Source: Nostoc linckia FACHB-104 (GTDB lineage: Bacteria > Cyanobacteriota > Cyanobacteriia > Cyanobacteriales > Nostocaceae). Taken from it: 64,000 bases of DNA. The stretch covers positions 1 to 64,000 of the forward strand of contig NZ_JACJQJ010000043.1 of assembly GCF_014696615.1 (NCBI RefSeq), read 5' to 3'. Below, piece by piece: positions 1 through 8,734 of this stretch. The notes beneath the pieces are model-generated. The model was not told the DNA's origin, did no database searches, and saw nothing but the letters and a program-made list of their open reading frames with translations. Positions within the stretch are counted from its first letter, which is position 1; the number at the start of each line of letters is the position of its first letter. A program made the translations under genes and the position numbers.

Positions 1-7
1 AATCGCT

Positions 8-100
8 ACAGATGTAGGTTGGGTTGAGGAACGAAACCCAACACCTCAACGCCTTGTATATGTTGGGTTTCACTACGTTCTACCCAACCTACCCATCTGT
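8..100. repeat. Imperfect palindromic intergenic repeat
   Basis: The arms begin ACAGAT..GTAGGTTGGGTT and end AACCCAACCTAC..ATCTGT, with an inner pair AACCCAACA/TGTTGGGTT, so the whole stretch can fold into one long hairpin. It contains no open frame. Such TGTTGGGTTTC palindromes are common between genes in Nostocales genomes (family knowledge); it may be a non-autonomous mobile repeat. Confidence 0.7.
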
Positions 101-408
101 CGCATTCTTTTTTTAAATTGGTATGACAAATCATCACTAATGAACTTATCTGAACTGTATTGCCTTATAAAAACCTTAAAAAACAGGAAAATCTAATCAA
201 AGTTACCCTTGATAAAGTATATTTAGGTGGAGTTAAAACGGTTTACTCTCAACAAGAGTGCTTTTAAAATATCCTCTAATATGCCAGAATTTTTATTATA
301 GGAATACAACACAATAAATGTCAGCGTCATAGGATGTTTATTGCTGCATTTACACAAGAATTAAATTTGTTATTCAACGTTAATAAAATTTCTTTGAACC
401 AAGTTTTT
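101..408 (+). other. AT-rich leader region before the first TpsA gene
   Basis: About 300 bases of AT-rich sequence with no convincing gene. It must contain the promoter of the downstream exoprotein gene, but I see no clear -35/-10 pair or operator. The frame of the exoprotein stays open upstream to an ATG at 334, so a 25-residue longer start is possible. Confidence 0.4.
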
Positions 409-3400
409 ATGAACACCAGACATCAAAAAAAACATGCATTTATCAAACGCATTCTTTTTTTCTGTCTTTTTCAATCTTGTTTCAATCTTTTTTCAGCAGC
501 CACAGCCCAAATCACACCCGACAACAGTTTAGGCATAGAAAATTCTCGCCTGACACCCAACATTCCCATTAATGGTATTAACTATGATTTTATCGATGGG
601 GGAGCGCAACGCGGTGCTAATTTATTCCACAGTTTTAGCCAGTTTAATATTAATGATGGGCAACGAGTATATTTTATAAATCCATCTGGAGTTGGAAATA
701 TCCTCACGCGGGTGACTGGTGGGAGTGGGTCTAATATTTTGGGCACCTTGGGAGTTTTGGGTAATGCAAATCTGTTTCTCATCAATCCTAATGGTATTGT
801 ATTTGGGAAAAATGCCAGATTAGATGTGCGTGGTTCATTTGTCGCCACTACTGCTAATGGAGTACGATTTGGTGAACAAGGTATATTTAGCGCTACCAAT
901 CCAGAAGCACCGCTACTGTTGAATGTTAATCCTTCGGCATTATTTTTTAATCAACTCAATCAAGGGAAAATTACTGTTCAATCAAAGGCGAATGCAGGTA
1001 TTAGTCCAACTGCTAGTATTGCCACAGGTTTAAGAGTCCCGAATGGTGAAAGTTTGCTGCTAGTTGGTGGAGATATCAACATTAATGGCGGTGAACTCAA
1101 AGCTTTTGGTGGGAATATTGAGTTAGCAGGCTTGTCTGCATCAGGTGATGTGGGGCTGAATTTTGCAGACAATAACCTTAGTTTAACAATGCCGGATGGT
1201 GTAGAAAAAGCAGATGTATCTTTCACTAATGGCGCAGTAGCGAATGTCCGCAGTGATAATGGTGGCAATATCAAGATTCATGCTCGCAATTTAGAGTTAG
1301 CAGGAGAAAGTAAATTGCGGGCGGGGATAGATATCGGTTTGGGTACGCCAGAAAGTCAAGGCGGAGATGTTGTGATTAATGCCACAGGAATAACAACTCT
1401 CAAAGAAGGTAGTTTTATCTCCAACATTCTTTTAGAAGAAGCTTTTGGTAAAACTGGTGACATCAATATTAATACAGGTTCCTTGAATTTTGATAATGGT
1501 CAATTAAATGTGGCCAGCTACGGGCAAGGAAGCGGTGGAAATATTTTTTTAAAAGTAAAAAATGAAATTGATCTGAGTAATATTAGTGCCATTTATGCTG
1601 GTATAGAAAATACTGCCATTGGTAATAGTGGCGAAATTAAAATAGAAGCAGGTTCTTTATCACTTGCATCTTCTGAAATCAGAACTAAAGCTTTTGGTCA
1701 GGGAAATGCAGGAAATATTAGTATTAATGTGGGCGAAGGCATTAATTTAAATGTTGGAGTTGGTAATGATGAACCAGCAAGAATTATTAGTAGTGTTGAT
1801 TATGATGGTGTAGGCAAAGCTGGAGATATTCAAATCACCACAGGTTCTCTCGAGTTGAAGAATGGCACTTTTATTTCTAGTATCACTTTAGGTAAAGGAA
1901 ATGCAGGAAATATTACCATTGATGCTCGTGATCGCATTACTTTTGAAAATGCTAGTTTTACCAATAGTTCAACATCTCCAGAAGCAATAGGTAACGGAGG
2001 AGAAATTCACATCACAACTGGAATACTTTCCTTGATTGATGGCTCTCAAATCAGCAATGATATTTTTGGGCGGGGTGATACTGGTGATATTACAATTAAT
2101 GCCCGTAACTCAGTTCAATTAGATGGTATAGCCGGTACCCTAATTACTGGTATTACAAGCCAATCAAGGTCAGCAAATGCAGGCAAAGGTGGCAACATTC
2201 AAGTCACAACTGATTCACTATCTTTAACCAATGGAGCAACCTTAAATACTACAACTGGTGGGCAAGGAAATGCAGGTGATATTATCATTAACGCACAGAA
2301 TAAAGTCACAGTTGATGGGTTTGGAAAAAGACTAGTTTTTGACTGCTCTGGTTCAGCAATTTGTCAAACAAGAGTAGCTGAAAATGGAGAAATTATCCAA
2401 GAGGCTTGGCTACCTAGTAACATTAGTAGTTCTACTTTAAGTGAAACAGCTAATGGTGGTAATATTCGGATCAACACGAAAAATATCTTATTAAAAGATG
2501 GTGGCAGAATCAACGCTGATGCTATTAGCGGGAATGATGGAGGGAACATATTTGTCCAAGCATTAGATACAGTTTCTCTTTCTAGCCCAGAATTTAGTGC
2601 TTTCTCGTCACAAATTAGCAGCGGTTTCTTGGGAGACACTTTAGGTTCTACAGGTAAGGGCGGTAATATCAATATTCAAACAGGAAAATTCCTACTCAAT
2701 AATTCAGCTTTACTCACTACCACTTTAGGTCAAGGAAACTCAGGAAATATTTCTGTAGATGTTCAAGATACTGCATCTCTAATTAACAGCAGAATCTTCA
2801 GTAATGTTGAAGATTCTGCTATAGGTAATGGTGGAAATATTGATATCAAAGCTAAGACGATTCTGCTAGATAACTCGCTATTGTTTTCTCCTACAGGGGG
2901 AGTTGGTAATGCAGGCAAAATTTTAGTACAAGCAATAGATTCTCTCAATTTAATAAATAAAAGTTCTATTTTCAGTAGCATCTCATCTACAGCAATCGGT
3001 AATGGTGGAGATATAAATATACTCGCTGGAGCATTTTCTTTAGATACTGGTTCTACAATCGTTGCTGCCAATTTAGGCGGTCAAGGCTTGGCTGGTGATA
3101 TCTCAATTAGCACAGCAAATAATATTGATTTTGTTGGAGAATCATCTATAGCTGCATTGACATCAGGACAAGGAAATGCAGGTAAAATCAATCTGCAAGC
3201 AGGTGGTAATATCTCTATTACTGGTGAAAGTGGCATTGTTGGGAGTGTAGATAAATTAGGAATTGGGAATGGTAGTAATATTGCTATCCAAGCGAAGAAT
3301 TTCTCTTTAACTGATGGAGGTATTTTGCAAACCAGAACTACAGGAAAAGGTAATGCTGGTAATATCTCTATTAAAACAACAGAGAACTTAAATATTGATA

Positions 3401-4728
3401 AAGGAATTTTGGCTACTACCACCAACGGTCAAGGAGATGCAGGTAAAATTGCACTGCAAGCAGGAGCAAATATTTCCATATTGGGTAATTTAAATAGCTC
3501 AGATATTAGTTTAAGTAGCAGCCTATTTAGCGGTGTAGAAGTAAATGGAGTTGGTAAAGGTGGTGATATTGAAATTCAAGCTCTTAACCTATTTGCTGAC
3601 GGTACAAAATTATTCGCTAATACAGTAGGTCAAGGAAAGTCAGGTAACATTCAAATCAATACGACTAATAATATTACTTTCAAAAATGGTGCTCAAGCAG
3701 TAACATCGACTAGTGGACAAGGCGATGCTGGAAATGTCAAAGTTACCGCAGGTGGTCAAGTTTTATTTGATGGTGTGGATGCCAATGGTTTAAAAAGTGG
3801 AATCCAGAGTACGGTAGGGGAAGAAAACTTCTTATCTGGTACAGGAAAGGGAGGAAATATTGATATAACTGCCCGTGATTTATTGATTACCAATAATGCA
3901 GAAGTAAGTTCTAGTAGCTTTGCTGAAGGCAACGCCGGAGACATTTTCATCAATTCTAATTTTGTTCAACTTAACAATAATGGCAAAATTGCTGCCGTTA
4001 CTAATTCTAAAGATGGTGGCAATATAAACTTCAACATCACAGATTTTTTATTATTGCGTCGTAATAGTAGTATCTCAACCACCGCGGGTTTAGCCCAAGC
4101 TGGTGGCAATGGCGGTAACATTACCATCAATTCACCCTTCATTGTCGCTGTAGATAATGAAAACAGCGACATCTCAGCCAATGCTTTCACTGGTAAAGGT
4201 GGTAATGTCAACATCAGCACTCAGGCTATCTTTGGGATTGCAGCCCGTCCCCAACAAACAAATCAAAGTGATATCACCGCCAGTTCTGAATTAGGTGTAC
4301 AAGGAGAAATCATCTTTACGCAACCAGAAGTTCAAACTCCACAAAAACTGATTGAACTACCGACAGGATTGGTTGATGCGACTACAAAATTTGCTCAAAC
4401 TTGTCCTAGAGGCCCCAATGCAAAACCCTTGGGTAGCTTCGTCGTGACTGGACGAGGTAGTTTACCACCCAATTCCTTTGAACCATTGACAGGTACAACT
4501 AGCCTGAGTCCTTTAGCTAGTTTGGATGGGGAAAACGCTGATACTAAATTGCAGCGAATTGTCGAGACTGATGCACAGATGTCAGTAGATGCGGGGAACT
4601 CTTCACAAATTGTTGAGGCGCAAGGGTTGGTGAAAACTGCTGACGGTAATATCATGCTGGTTGCCCAAGCGCCAACAGCAACACCTGCTGGTGTTAGTAG
4701 TTCTGCTATGTGTCCAGTAGCTCAGTGA
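409..4728 (+). CDS. Filamentous haemagglutinin-like TpsA exoprotein (first of three tandem copies)
   Basis: A large secreted beta-helical exoprotein of the two-partner-secretion type, expected to cross the outer membrane through a TpsB pore and act at the cell surface or outside. The start at 409 is preferred because it gives a clean signal peptide: basic residues, a hydrophobic core and a cut near AATAQ. The TPS haemagglutination domain follows, with the family blocks NLFHSFSQFN, VTGGSGSNILGTLG and NLFLINPNGIVFG. The body is made of degenerate repeats built on GNAGNI and GKGGNI turns, as in right-handed beta-helices. The C-terminus (ELPTGLVD, GSFVVTGRGSLPPN, IVEAQGLVKTADG, SSAMCPVAQ) is shared with the next two genes. 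No TpsB gene is adjacent; the only one in the window is at 38953-40782. An alternative ATG at 334 would place extra residues before the signal peptide. Ligand and function are unknown. Confidence 0.88.
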   Translation: MNTRHQKKHAFIKRILFFCLFQSCFNLFSAATAQITPDNSLGIENSRLTPNIPINGINYDFIDGGAQRGANLFHSFSQFNINDGQRVYFINPSGVGNILTRVTGGSGSNILGTLGVLGNANLFLINPNGIVFGKNARLDVRGSFVATTANGVRFGEQGIFSATNPEAPLLLNVNPSALFFNQLNQGKITVQSKANAGISPTASIATGLRVPNGESLLLVGGDININGGELKAFGGNIELAGLSASGDVGLNFADNNLSLTMPDGVEKADVSFTNGAVANVRSDNGGNIKIHARNLELAGESKLRAGIDIGLGTPESQGGDVVINATGITTLKEGSFISNILLEEAFGKTGDININTGSLNFDNGQLNVASYGQGSGGNIFLKVKNEIDLSNISAIYAGIENTAIGNSGEIKIEAGSLSLASSEIRTKAFGQGNAGNISINVGEGINLNVGVGNDEPARIISSVDYDGVGKAGDIQITTGSLELKNGTFISSITLGKGNAGNITIDARDRITFENASFTNSSTSPEAIGNGGEIHITTGILSLIDGSQISNDIFGRGDTGDITINARNSVQLDGIAGTLITGITSQSRSANAGKGGNIQVTTDSLSLTNGATLNTTTGGQGNAGDIIINAQNKVTVDGFGKRLVFDCSGSAICQTRVAENGEIIQEAWLPSNISSSTLSETANGGNIRINTKNILLKDGGRINADAISGNDGGNIFVQALDTVSLSSPEFSAFSSQISSGFLGDTLGSTGKGGNINIQTGKFLLNNSALLTTTLGQGNSGNISVDVQDTASLINSRIFSNVEDSAIGNGGNIDIKAKTILLDNSLLFSPTGGVGNAGKILVQAIDSLNLINKSSIFSSISSTAIGNGGDINILAGAFSLDTGSTIVAANLGGQGLAGDISISTANNIDFVGESSIAALTSGQGNAGKINLQAGGNISITGESGIVGSVDKLGIGNGSNIAIQAKNFSLTDGGILQTRTTGKGNAGNISIKTTENLNIDKGILATTTNGQGDAGKIALQAGANISILGNLNSSDISLSSSLFSGVEVNGVGKGGDIEIQALNLFADGTKLFANTVGQGKSGNIQINTTNNITFKNGAQAVTSTSGQGDAGNVKVTAGGQVLFDGVDANGLKSGIQSTVGEENFLSGTGKGGNIDITARDLLITNNAEVSSSSFAEGNAGDIFINSNFVQLNNNGKIAAVTNSKDGGNINFNITDFLLLRRNSSISTTAGLAQAGGNGGNITINSPFIVAVDNENSDISANAFTGKGGNVNISTQAIFGIAARPQQTNQSDITASSELGVQGEIIFTQPEVQTPQKLIELPTGLVDATTKFAQTCPRGPNAKPLGSFVVTGRGSLPPNSFEPLTGTTSLSPLASLDGENADTKLQRIVETDAQMSVDAGNSSQIVEAQGLVKTADGNIMLVAQAPTATPAGVSSSAMCPVAQ

Positions 4729-4768
4729 ACACAAGTTTTTTATTTAACGCAGAGGCGCAAAGAGGAGT

Positions 4769-4861
4769 ATGAAAAGGATTAAAAGGTTTGTGGTGTTGAT
4801 GGCGATCGCAAAAACTAATACCAAATCAAATAATGTTTGCGACACATCAATAATATTCTAG
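4769..4861 (+). pseudogene. 5' remnant of the TPR-CHAT gene
   Basis: The 57 bases 4754-4810 are identical to 13034-13090, which include the start of the CHAT gene. The small frame therefore begins MKRIKRFVVLMAIA, the signal peptide start of that protein, but diverges after the GCGATCGCA octamer and stops at 4861 after 30 codons. I read it as the leftover of a duplicated TpsA-CHAT unit. Whether the mini-frame is translated is unknown. Confidence 0.7.
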
Positions 4862-4923
4862 AGGGCACGGCAGTGTCTTTTTTCAAATTGATTAACAATG
4901 TTCTGCAAATTTATTGTGACTAC

Positions 4924-4950
4924 TGCATAAGTTACACCTCCCCAGAAATA
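4924..4950 (+). promoter_or_regulatory. Conserved 27-bp upstream element, copy 1
   Basis: TGCATAAGTTACACCTCCCC followed by AGAAATA lies 45-71 bases before the second TpsA gene. It recurs almost unchanged before the third TpsA gene (8663-8689), and at 21 of 27 positions before the histidine kinase gene (15853-15879). Its spacing from three starts suggests a promoter or operator element. A dispersed cyanobacterial repeat containing TTGCGTAAGTCC is an alternative source of the first half. Confidence 0.4.
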
Positions 4951-4995
4951 CTTAAGGTGTAAGTGCAATGCAACCTATAACGCTATCAATCAGCG

Positions 4996-7900
4996 ATGAA
5001 TCAGATACAGAACTGGCTCCAACGTAATTGTGATCATAAGTTGCTAGTGAAACGACGTGGAATAAACAAATCTCTAAAACACTGCGATCGCACTTCTTTT
5101 CAAAATGGGTTTTGGCGAATCTTCACAATGATTACTGTGCAACCAAAGCTGATATTATGCAGTCTCATTCTGCTGAGTAGCACCCCAGCCTACAGTCAAA
5201 TCAACCCCGATAATACTTTAGGCGCAGAAAGTTCTCTCATTACACCGAATGTTCCGATTAATGGTGCAAATGCAGACAGAATTGACGGCGGCGCTGTACG
5301 TGGTAGCAATCTTTTTCATAGTTTTACTCAATTTAATATTAATGATGGGCAAAGAGTGTATTTTGGCAACCCTACCGGAGTGCAAAATATTCTCACGCGG
5401 GTGACAGGTGGACAAGCCTCGAATATTCTTGGCACATTGGGAGTTAATGGTAATGCCAATTTATTTTTAATTAATCCCAATGGCATTGTATTTGGGCAAA
5501 ATGCCCTGTTAGATATTCGGGGAGCATTTACAGCGACTACAGCAAATAGCTTAGTCTTTCCCAATGGAGTTGAGTTTAGCGCCACCAATCCCCAATCACC
5601 ACCTTTATTAACTATCAATGTCCCAATCGGGTTACAGTTTGGTTCTCAACCTGCAAGTATTACTAATCAAGCTGTTAACGGTTTAAGTGTTAGTGGTAGC
5701 ACCCTAGCATTAGTAGGCGGTGAAATTATCTTGGATGGAGGTATATTATTTGCCTTAAATGGACAGGTGAAACTAGGATCTGTGGCGGGAAATACAACAG
5801 TTGGGTTGGATGTTAATGACTCATTCTTAGATTTCAAGTTCTCAGAAAATTTACAACGAGAATCTATCAACTTAACGAATCGTAGCTTTATCCTGGCAAT
5901 TGGCAATAGTGAAATTGAACTATTAGGGGAGGAAATTAAGCTTAACAATTCGTTTATGTTTGGCAACAATGGCGGCTCAATTGTGATTGATGCAACGCAA
6001 CTGAGTTTAGATCAAAAGTCTTCCATTCAGAGTGCTACTTCTGGTGCAGCGAATGGGGGTGATATTCAAATTCAAGCCAGCGATGCAGTTACTCTTGCTA
6101 ACGGTAGCTCGATTTCCTCTGCTAACAATGGTGAGGGTAAGGGTGGCGATGTTACTATCAATGCTGGAAAAATCACAATTAACGGAGATGGAATCTTACA
6201 AAATACTGGTCTGACCAGTTTTATCTCAGCAAATACCCGTGGTGCAGGTAATGGAGGAAACCTCAACCTTAATGCTACCGAGTCAGTTAATGTTAATGGC
6301 GGTGCTGTTTCTGTTATATCTGCGGGTGTAGGTAAAGCCGGAAACTTCACTCTCCGGTCAACAGATGCTGTAAATATAACCGATCAAGGTATTTTAGGAC
6401 TTTCTAGTTTGAGTTCAGGTTCAACTGGTAACCTGCGAATTGAAACTGGTACTTTGCGAGTTCAAAATACCTCACTAGGAGGAGGAATCACAGCAAATAC
6501 TAGTGCTGGAAGTGTGGGTTCTATTTCCATTCAAGCTAGGAATGCAGTTGAGGTGACGAATGGCAGCATTCTTACAGGTGTTCAACCCGGAAGTACATCT
6601 CAAGCAAGCGCAGGGGATATTAGCATTGAAACCCAGCGAGTCAATCTCAAAGATGGGGGCTATATTAGTACGAGCACTTTTAGCAGTGCGAATGCAGGTA
6701 ACATTTTTATCAAAGCCGATGAGTATGTAGAGATTAGTGGTATTTCGCCAACATTTCTAAACTTGAGTGCGGTATCAAGTAAAACAGGTTTTGAGGCAAC
6801 GGGGAATGGAGGTAATGTCACGATACAAACACCCAGACTCAGCCTAACTCAAGGGGGAAGTATCAGCACTGATTCTACAAGCACTGGTAATCCTGGAAAT
6901 ATTACTATCCGCGCCCAGGATTTAGAACTAGATGGGTTTGTTTTTGCACCTCGGGAGCAGTTGATAAGCCTAGATTACCCTACTGTGCAAGAAGTTTTGT
7001 CTAAGCCGTTAGCACAAGAAACTCTATCTCGCTTCGGTGGTATCAACTTTATCAGTAGAATCTCCTCTGAAGTTAATGGAAGTAATGTAGATCTAAATGG
7101 TGGCACGATAACTATTGACTCAGAAAGGTTACGCCTGAGTAATGGTGCAAACATATCAACTTCAGTACTCTTCGGACGAGGACAAGGTGGTAATTTAGTG
7201 GTTCGTGCCACTGATGCGATTGATATTTCTGGGTTTGGCCCCCAAAGAATTGATAATTCTTTTGCACCATCAGGTTTATTTGCTGACTTGCAAACGGGAG
7301 GAATTGGTTCTGGGGGAAGTATTGATGTAACAACAGGACGCTTAAACCTCAGTAATGGAGGACAAATTTCTGCGACTACTTTTAATCAAGGTAATGCGGG
7401 AAAAATTGCGATTAATGCCGAGCAAATTAATATGGGTGGAAGTAGCAACATTATCACTCAAGTAGATAACGAAGCTACAGGCGATGCTGGCAATATCAGC
7501 ATCAAAACTCAACTATTAAATGTACAAGAACAATCGCAGATATCATCAGGAACTCAAGGAAATGGCAACGCGGGTAATTTAAGCATACAAGCTGATAATA
7601 TTATCCTGACAGGTTCAGACAGCGAGTTGGCAACAGGTTTAGTAACAGCTGTTGACGAAAGGGCTAATGGTAAAGGTGGCGAAATAGATATTACGACAAA
7701 TCGCCTTGTTGTCCGTGATAATGCTGAAATTTTTTCCGGCAGTACAGGTAATGGTGATGCCGGAAACATGAGAATTAGGGCTAATGTTTTAGAAATTAAT
7801 GGTCAAGGAAGTGGAATAGCATCTTTGACAAATGCAGGTAACGGTGGAGACATCATTCTCGAAATCGGTGATTTATTACTGTTGCGCCGTGGCGGTTTAA

Positions 7901-8538
7901 TTTCCACCACCGCAGGTAGGGCACAAGCTGGTGGCGATGGCGGTAATATCAGTATTAATTCACCCTTTATCGCCGCTATACCCAACGAGAACAGCGATAT
8001 TAGGGCTAATGCCTTCACTGGTAAAGGTGGTAATGTTAGCCTCAGCACTCAGGCTATCTTTGGGATCGAACCCCGTCCGCAACTGACAAATCAAAGCGAT
8101 ATCACTGCAAGTTCTGAATTAGGCATACAGGGACAAATCATCTTCACTCAACCACAAGTCCAACCGCCACAAAAACTGATTGAACTACCAACAGGATTAG
8201 TTGACGCTAGTACTAAATTTGCCCAAATTTGCCCCAATGGCCGCAATGCTAAACCCTTGGGTAGCTTTGTGATTACTGGACGCGGTAGTTTACCGCCCAA
8301 TACGTTGGAACCATTGACAGGTACAACTAGCCTCAGTCCCTTAGCAAGTTTGGATGGGGAAAGTTTCAGCAATGTATCGAATGCATCCCCAACGGCGAAT
8401 CTGCGGGATACTTCGCGAATTGTTGAGGCGCAAGGTTTCGTGAAAACTGCTGACGGTAAGATCATGCTGGTTGCCGATGCGCCAACAGCAACACCTGCGG
8501 CTACGAGTAGTTCTGCGATGTGTCCAGTAGCGCAGTGA
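4996..8538 (+). CDS. Filamentous haemagglutinin-like TpsA exoprotein (second tandem copy)
   Basis: TpsA-type exoprotein with the same architecture as its neighbours: TPS domain (NLFHSFTQFN, VTGGQASNILGTLG, NLFLINPNGIVFG), a beta-helical repeat body, and the shared C-terminal block (KLIELPTGLVDAS, FVITGRGSLPPN, SSAMCPVAQ). The annotated start gives a 44-residue basic extension before the signal peptide MITVQPKLILCSLILLSS..AYSQ. The third copy has the same extension (MNQIQNWLQ), either because of recent duplication or because a long signal region is real. Starting at codon 45 (5128) would give a normal signal peptide. It is shorter than its neighbours because it has fewer repeats. The 5' flank and first few hundred bases are nearly duplicated at 8637 onward. 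Confidence 0.87.
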   Translation: MNQIQNWLQRNCDHKLLVKRRGINKSLKHCDRTSFQNGFWRIFTMITVQPKLILCSLILLSSTPAYSQINPDNTLGAESSLITPNVPINGANADRIDGGAVRGSNLFHSFTQFNINDGQRVYFGNPTGVQNILTRVTGGQASNILGTLGVNGNANLFLINPNGIVFGQNALLDIRGAFTATTANSLVFPNGVEFSATNPQSPPLLTINVPIGLQFGSQPASITNQAVNGLSVSGSTLALVGGEIILDGGILFALNGQVKLGSVAGNTTVGLDVNDSFLDFKFSENLQRESINLTNRSFILAIGNSEIELLGEEIKLNNSFMFGNNGGSIVIDATQLSLDQKSSIQSATSGAANGGDIQIQASDAVTLANGSSISSANNGEGKGGDVTINAGKITINGDGILQNTGLTSFISANTRGAGNGGNLNLNATESVNVNGGAVSVISAGVGKAGNFTLRSTDAVNITDQGILGLSSLSSGSTGNLRIETGTLRVQNTSLGGGITANTSAGSVGSISIQARNAVEVTNGSILTGVQPGSTSQASAGDISIETQRVNLKDGGYISTSTFSSANAGNIFIKADEYVEISGISPTFLNLSAVSSKTGFEATGNGGNVTIQTPRLSLTQGGSISTDSTSTGNPGNITIRAQDLELDGFVFAPREQLISLDYPTVQEVLSKPLAQETLSRFGGINFISRISSEVNGSNVDLNGGTITIDSERLRLSNGANISTSVLFGRGQGGNLVVRATDAIDISGFGPQRIDNSFAPSGLFADLQTGGIGSGGSIDVTTGRLNLSNGGQISATTFNQGNAGKIAINAEQINMGGSSNIITQVDNEATGDAGNISIKTQLLNVQEQSQISSGTQGNGNAGNLSIQADNIILTGSDSELATGLVTAVDERANGKGGEIDITTNRLVVRDNAEIFSGSTGNGDAGNMRIRANVLEINGQGSGIASLTNAGNGGDIILEIGDLLLLRRGGLISTTAGRAQAGGDGGNISINSPFIAAIPNENSDIRANAFTGKGGNVSLSTQAIFGIEPRPQLTNQSDITASSELGIQGQIIFTQPQVQPPQKLIELPTGLVDASTKFAQICPNGRNAKPLGSFVITGRGSLPPNTLEPLTGTTSLSPLASLDGESFSNVSNASPTANLRDTSRIVEAQGFVKTADGKIMLVADAPTATPAATSSSAMCPVAQ

Positions 8539-8585
8539 ATAGGATTTTTTATCTCACGCAGAGGCGCAGAGGCGCAGAGAGGAGT

Positions 8586-8669
8586 ATGAGGAAGATTAAA
8601 AGGTTTGTCGTGTTGATGGCGATCGCAGCAACTAAGAATGTTCTGCAAATTATTGCGACTACTGCATAA
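8586..8669 (+). pseudogene. Second 5' remnant of the TPR-CHAT gene
   Basis: It starts MRKIKRFVVLMAIA, two substitutions from the CHAT protein start at 13049, then departs and stops after 27 codons. The flanking run of GAGGCGCA-type bases upstream matches that before the CHAT gene. Its stop codon lies in the conserved TGCATAAG element. With the copy at 4769 it shows that each TpsA gene was once followed by a CHAT gene, or that the junction sequence was copied along with each TpsA gene. Confidence 0.65.
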
Positions 8670-8689
8670 GTTACACCTCCTCAGAAATA
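8663..8689 (+). promoter_or_regulatory. Conserved 27-bp upstream element, copy 2
   Basis: One mismatch in 27 to the copy at 4924-4950, and at a similar distance (46 bases) from the start of the third TpsA gene. It lies inside a larger direct repeat (4897 onward and 8637 onward), so the match between these two copies reflects duplication. The third, more distant copy at 15853 is the independent evidence. Confidence 0.4.
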
Positions 8690-8734
8690 CTGATAGTGTG
8701 AGTTCTATGTAGCCTATAATCCCAGCAATCAGCG

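Noticed and set aside
582-4655. Long reverse-strand frames inside the first TpsA gene, and similar ones in the others
   Set aside because: They are antisense shadows of the repetitive Gly/Asn-rich coding sequence; the reverse translations are Pro/Leu/Ile-rich, without ribosome sites or family motifs.
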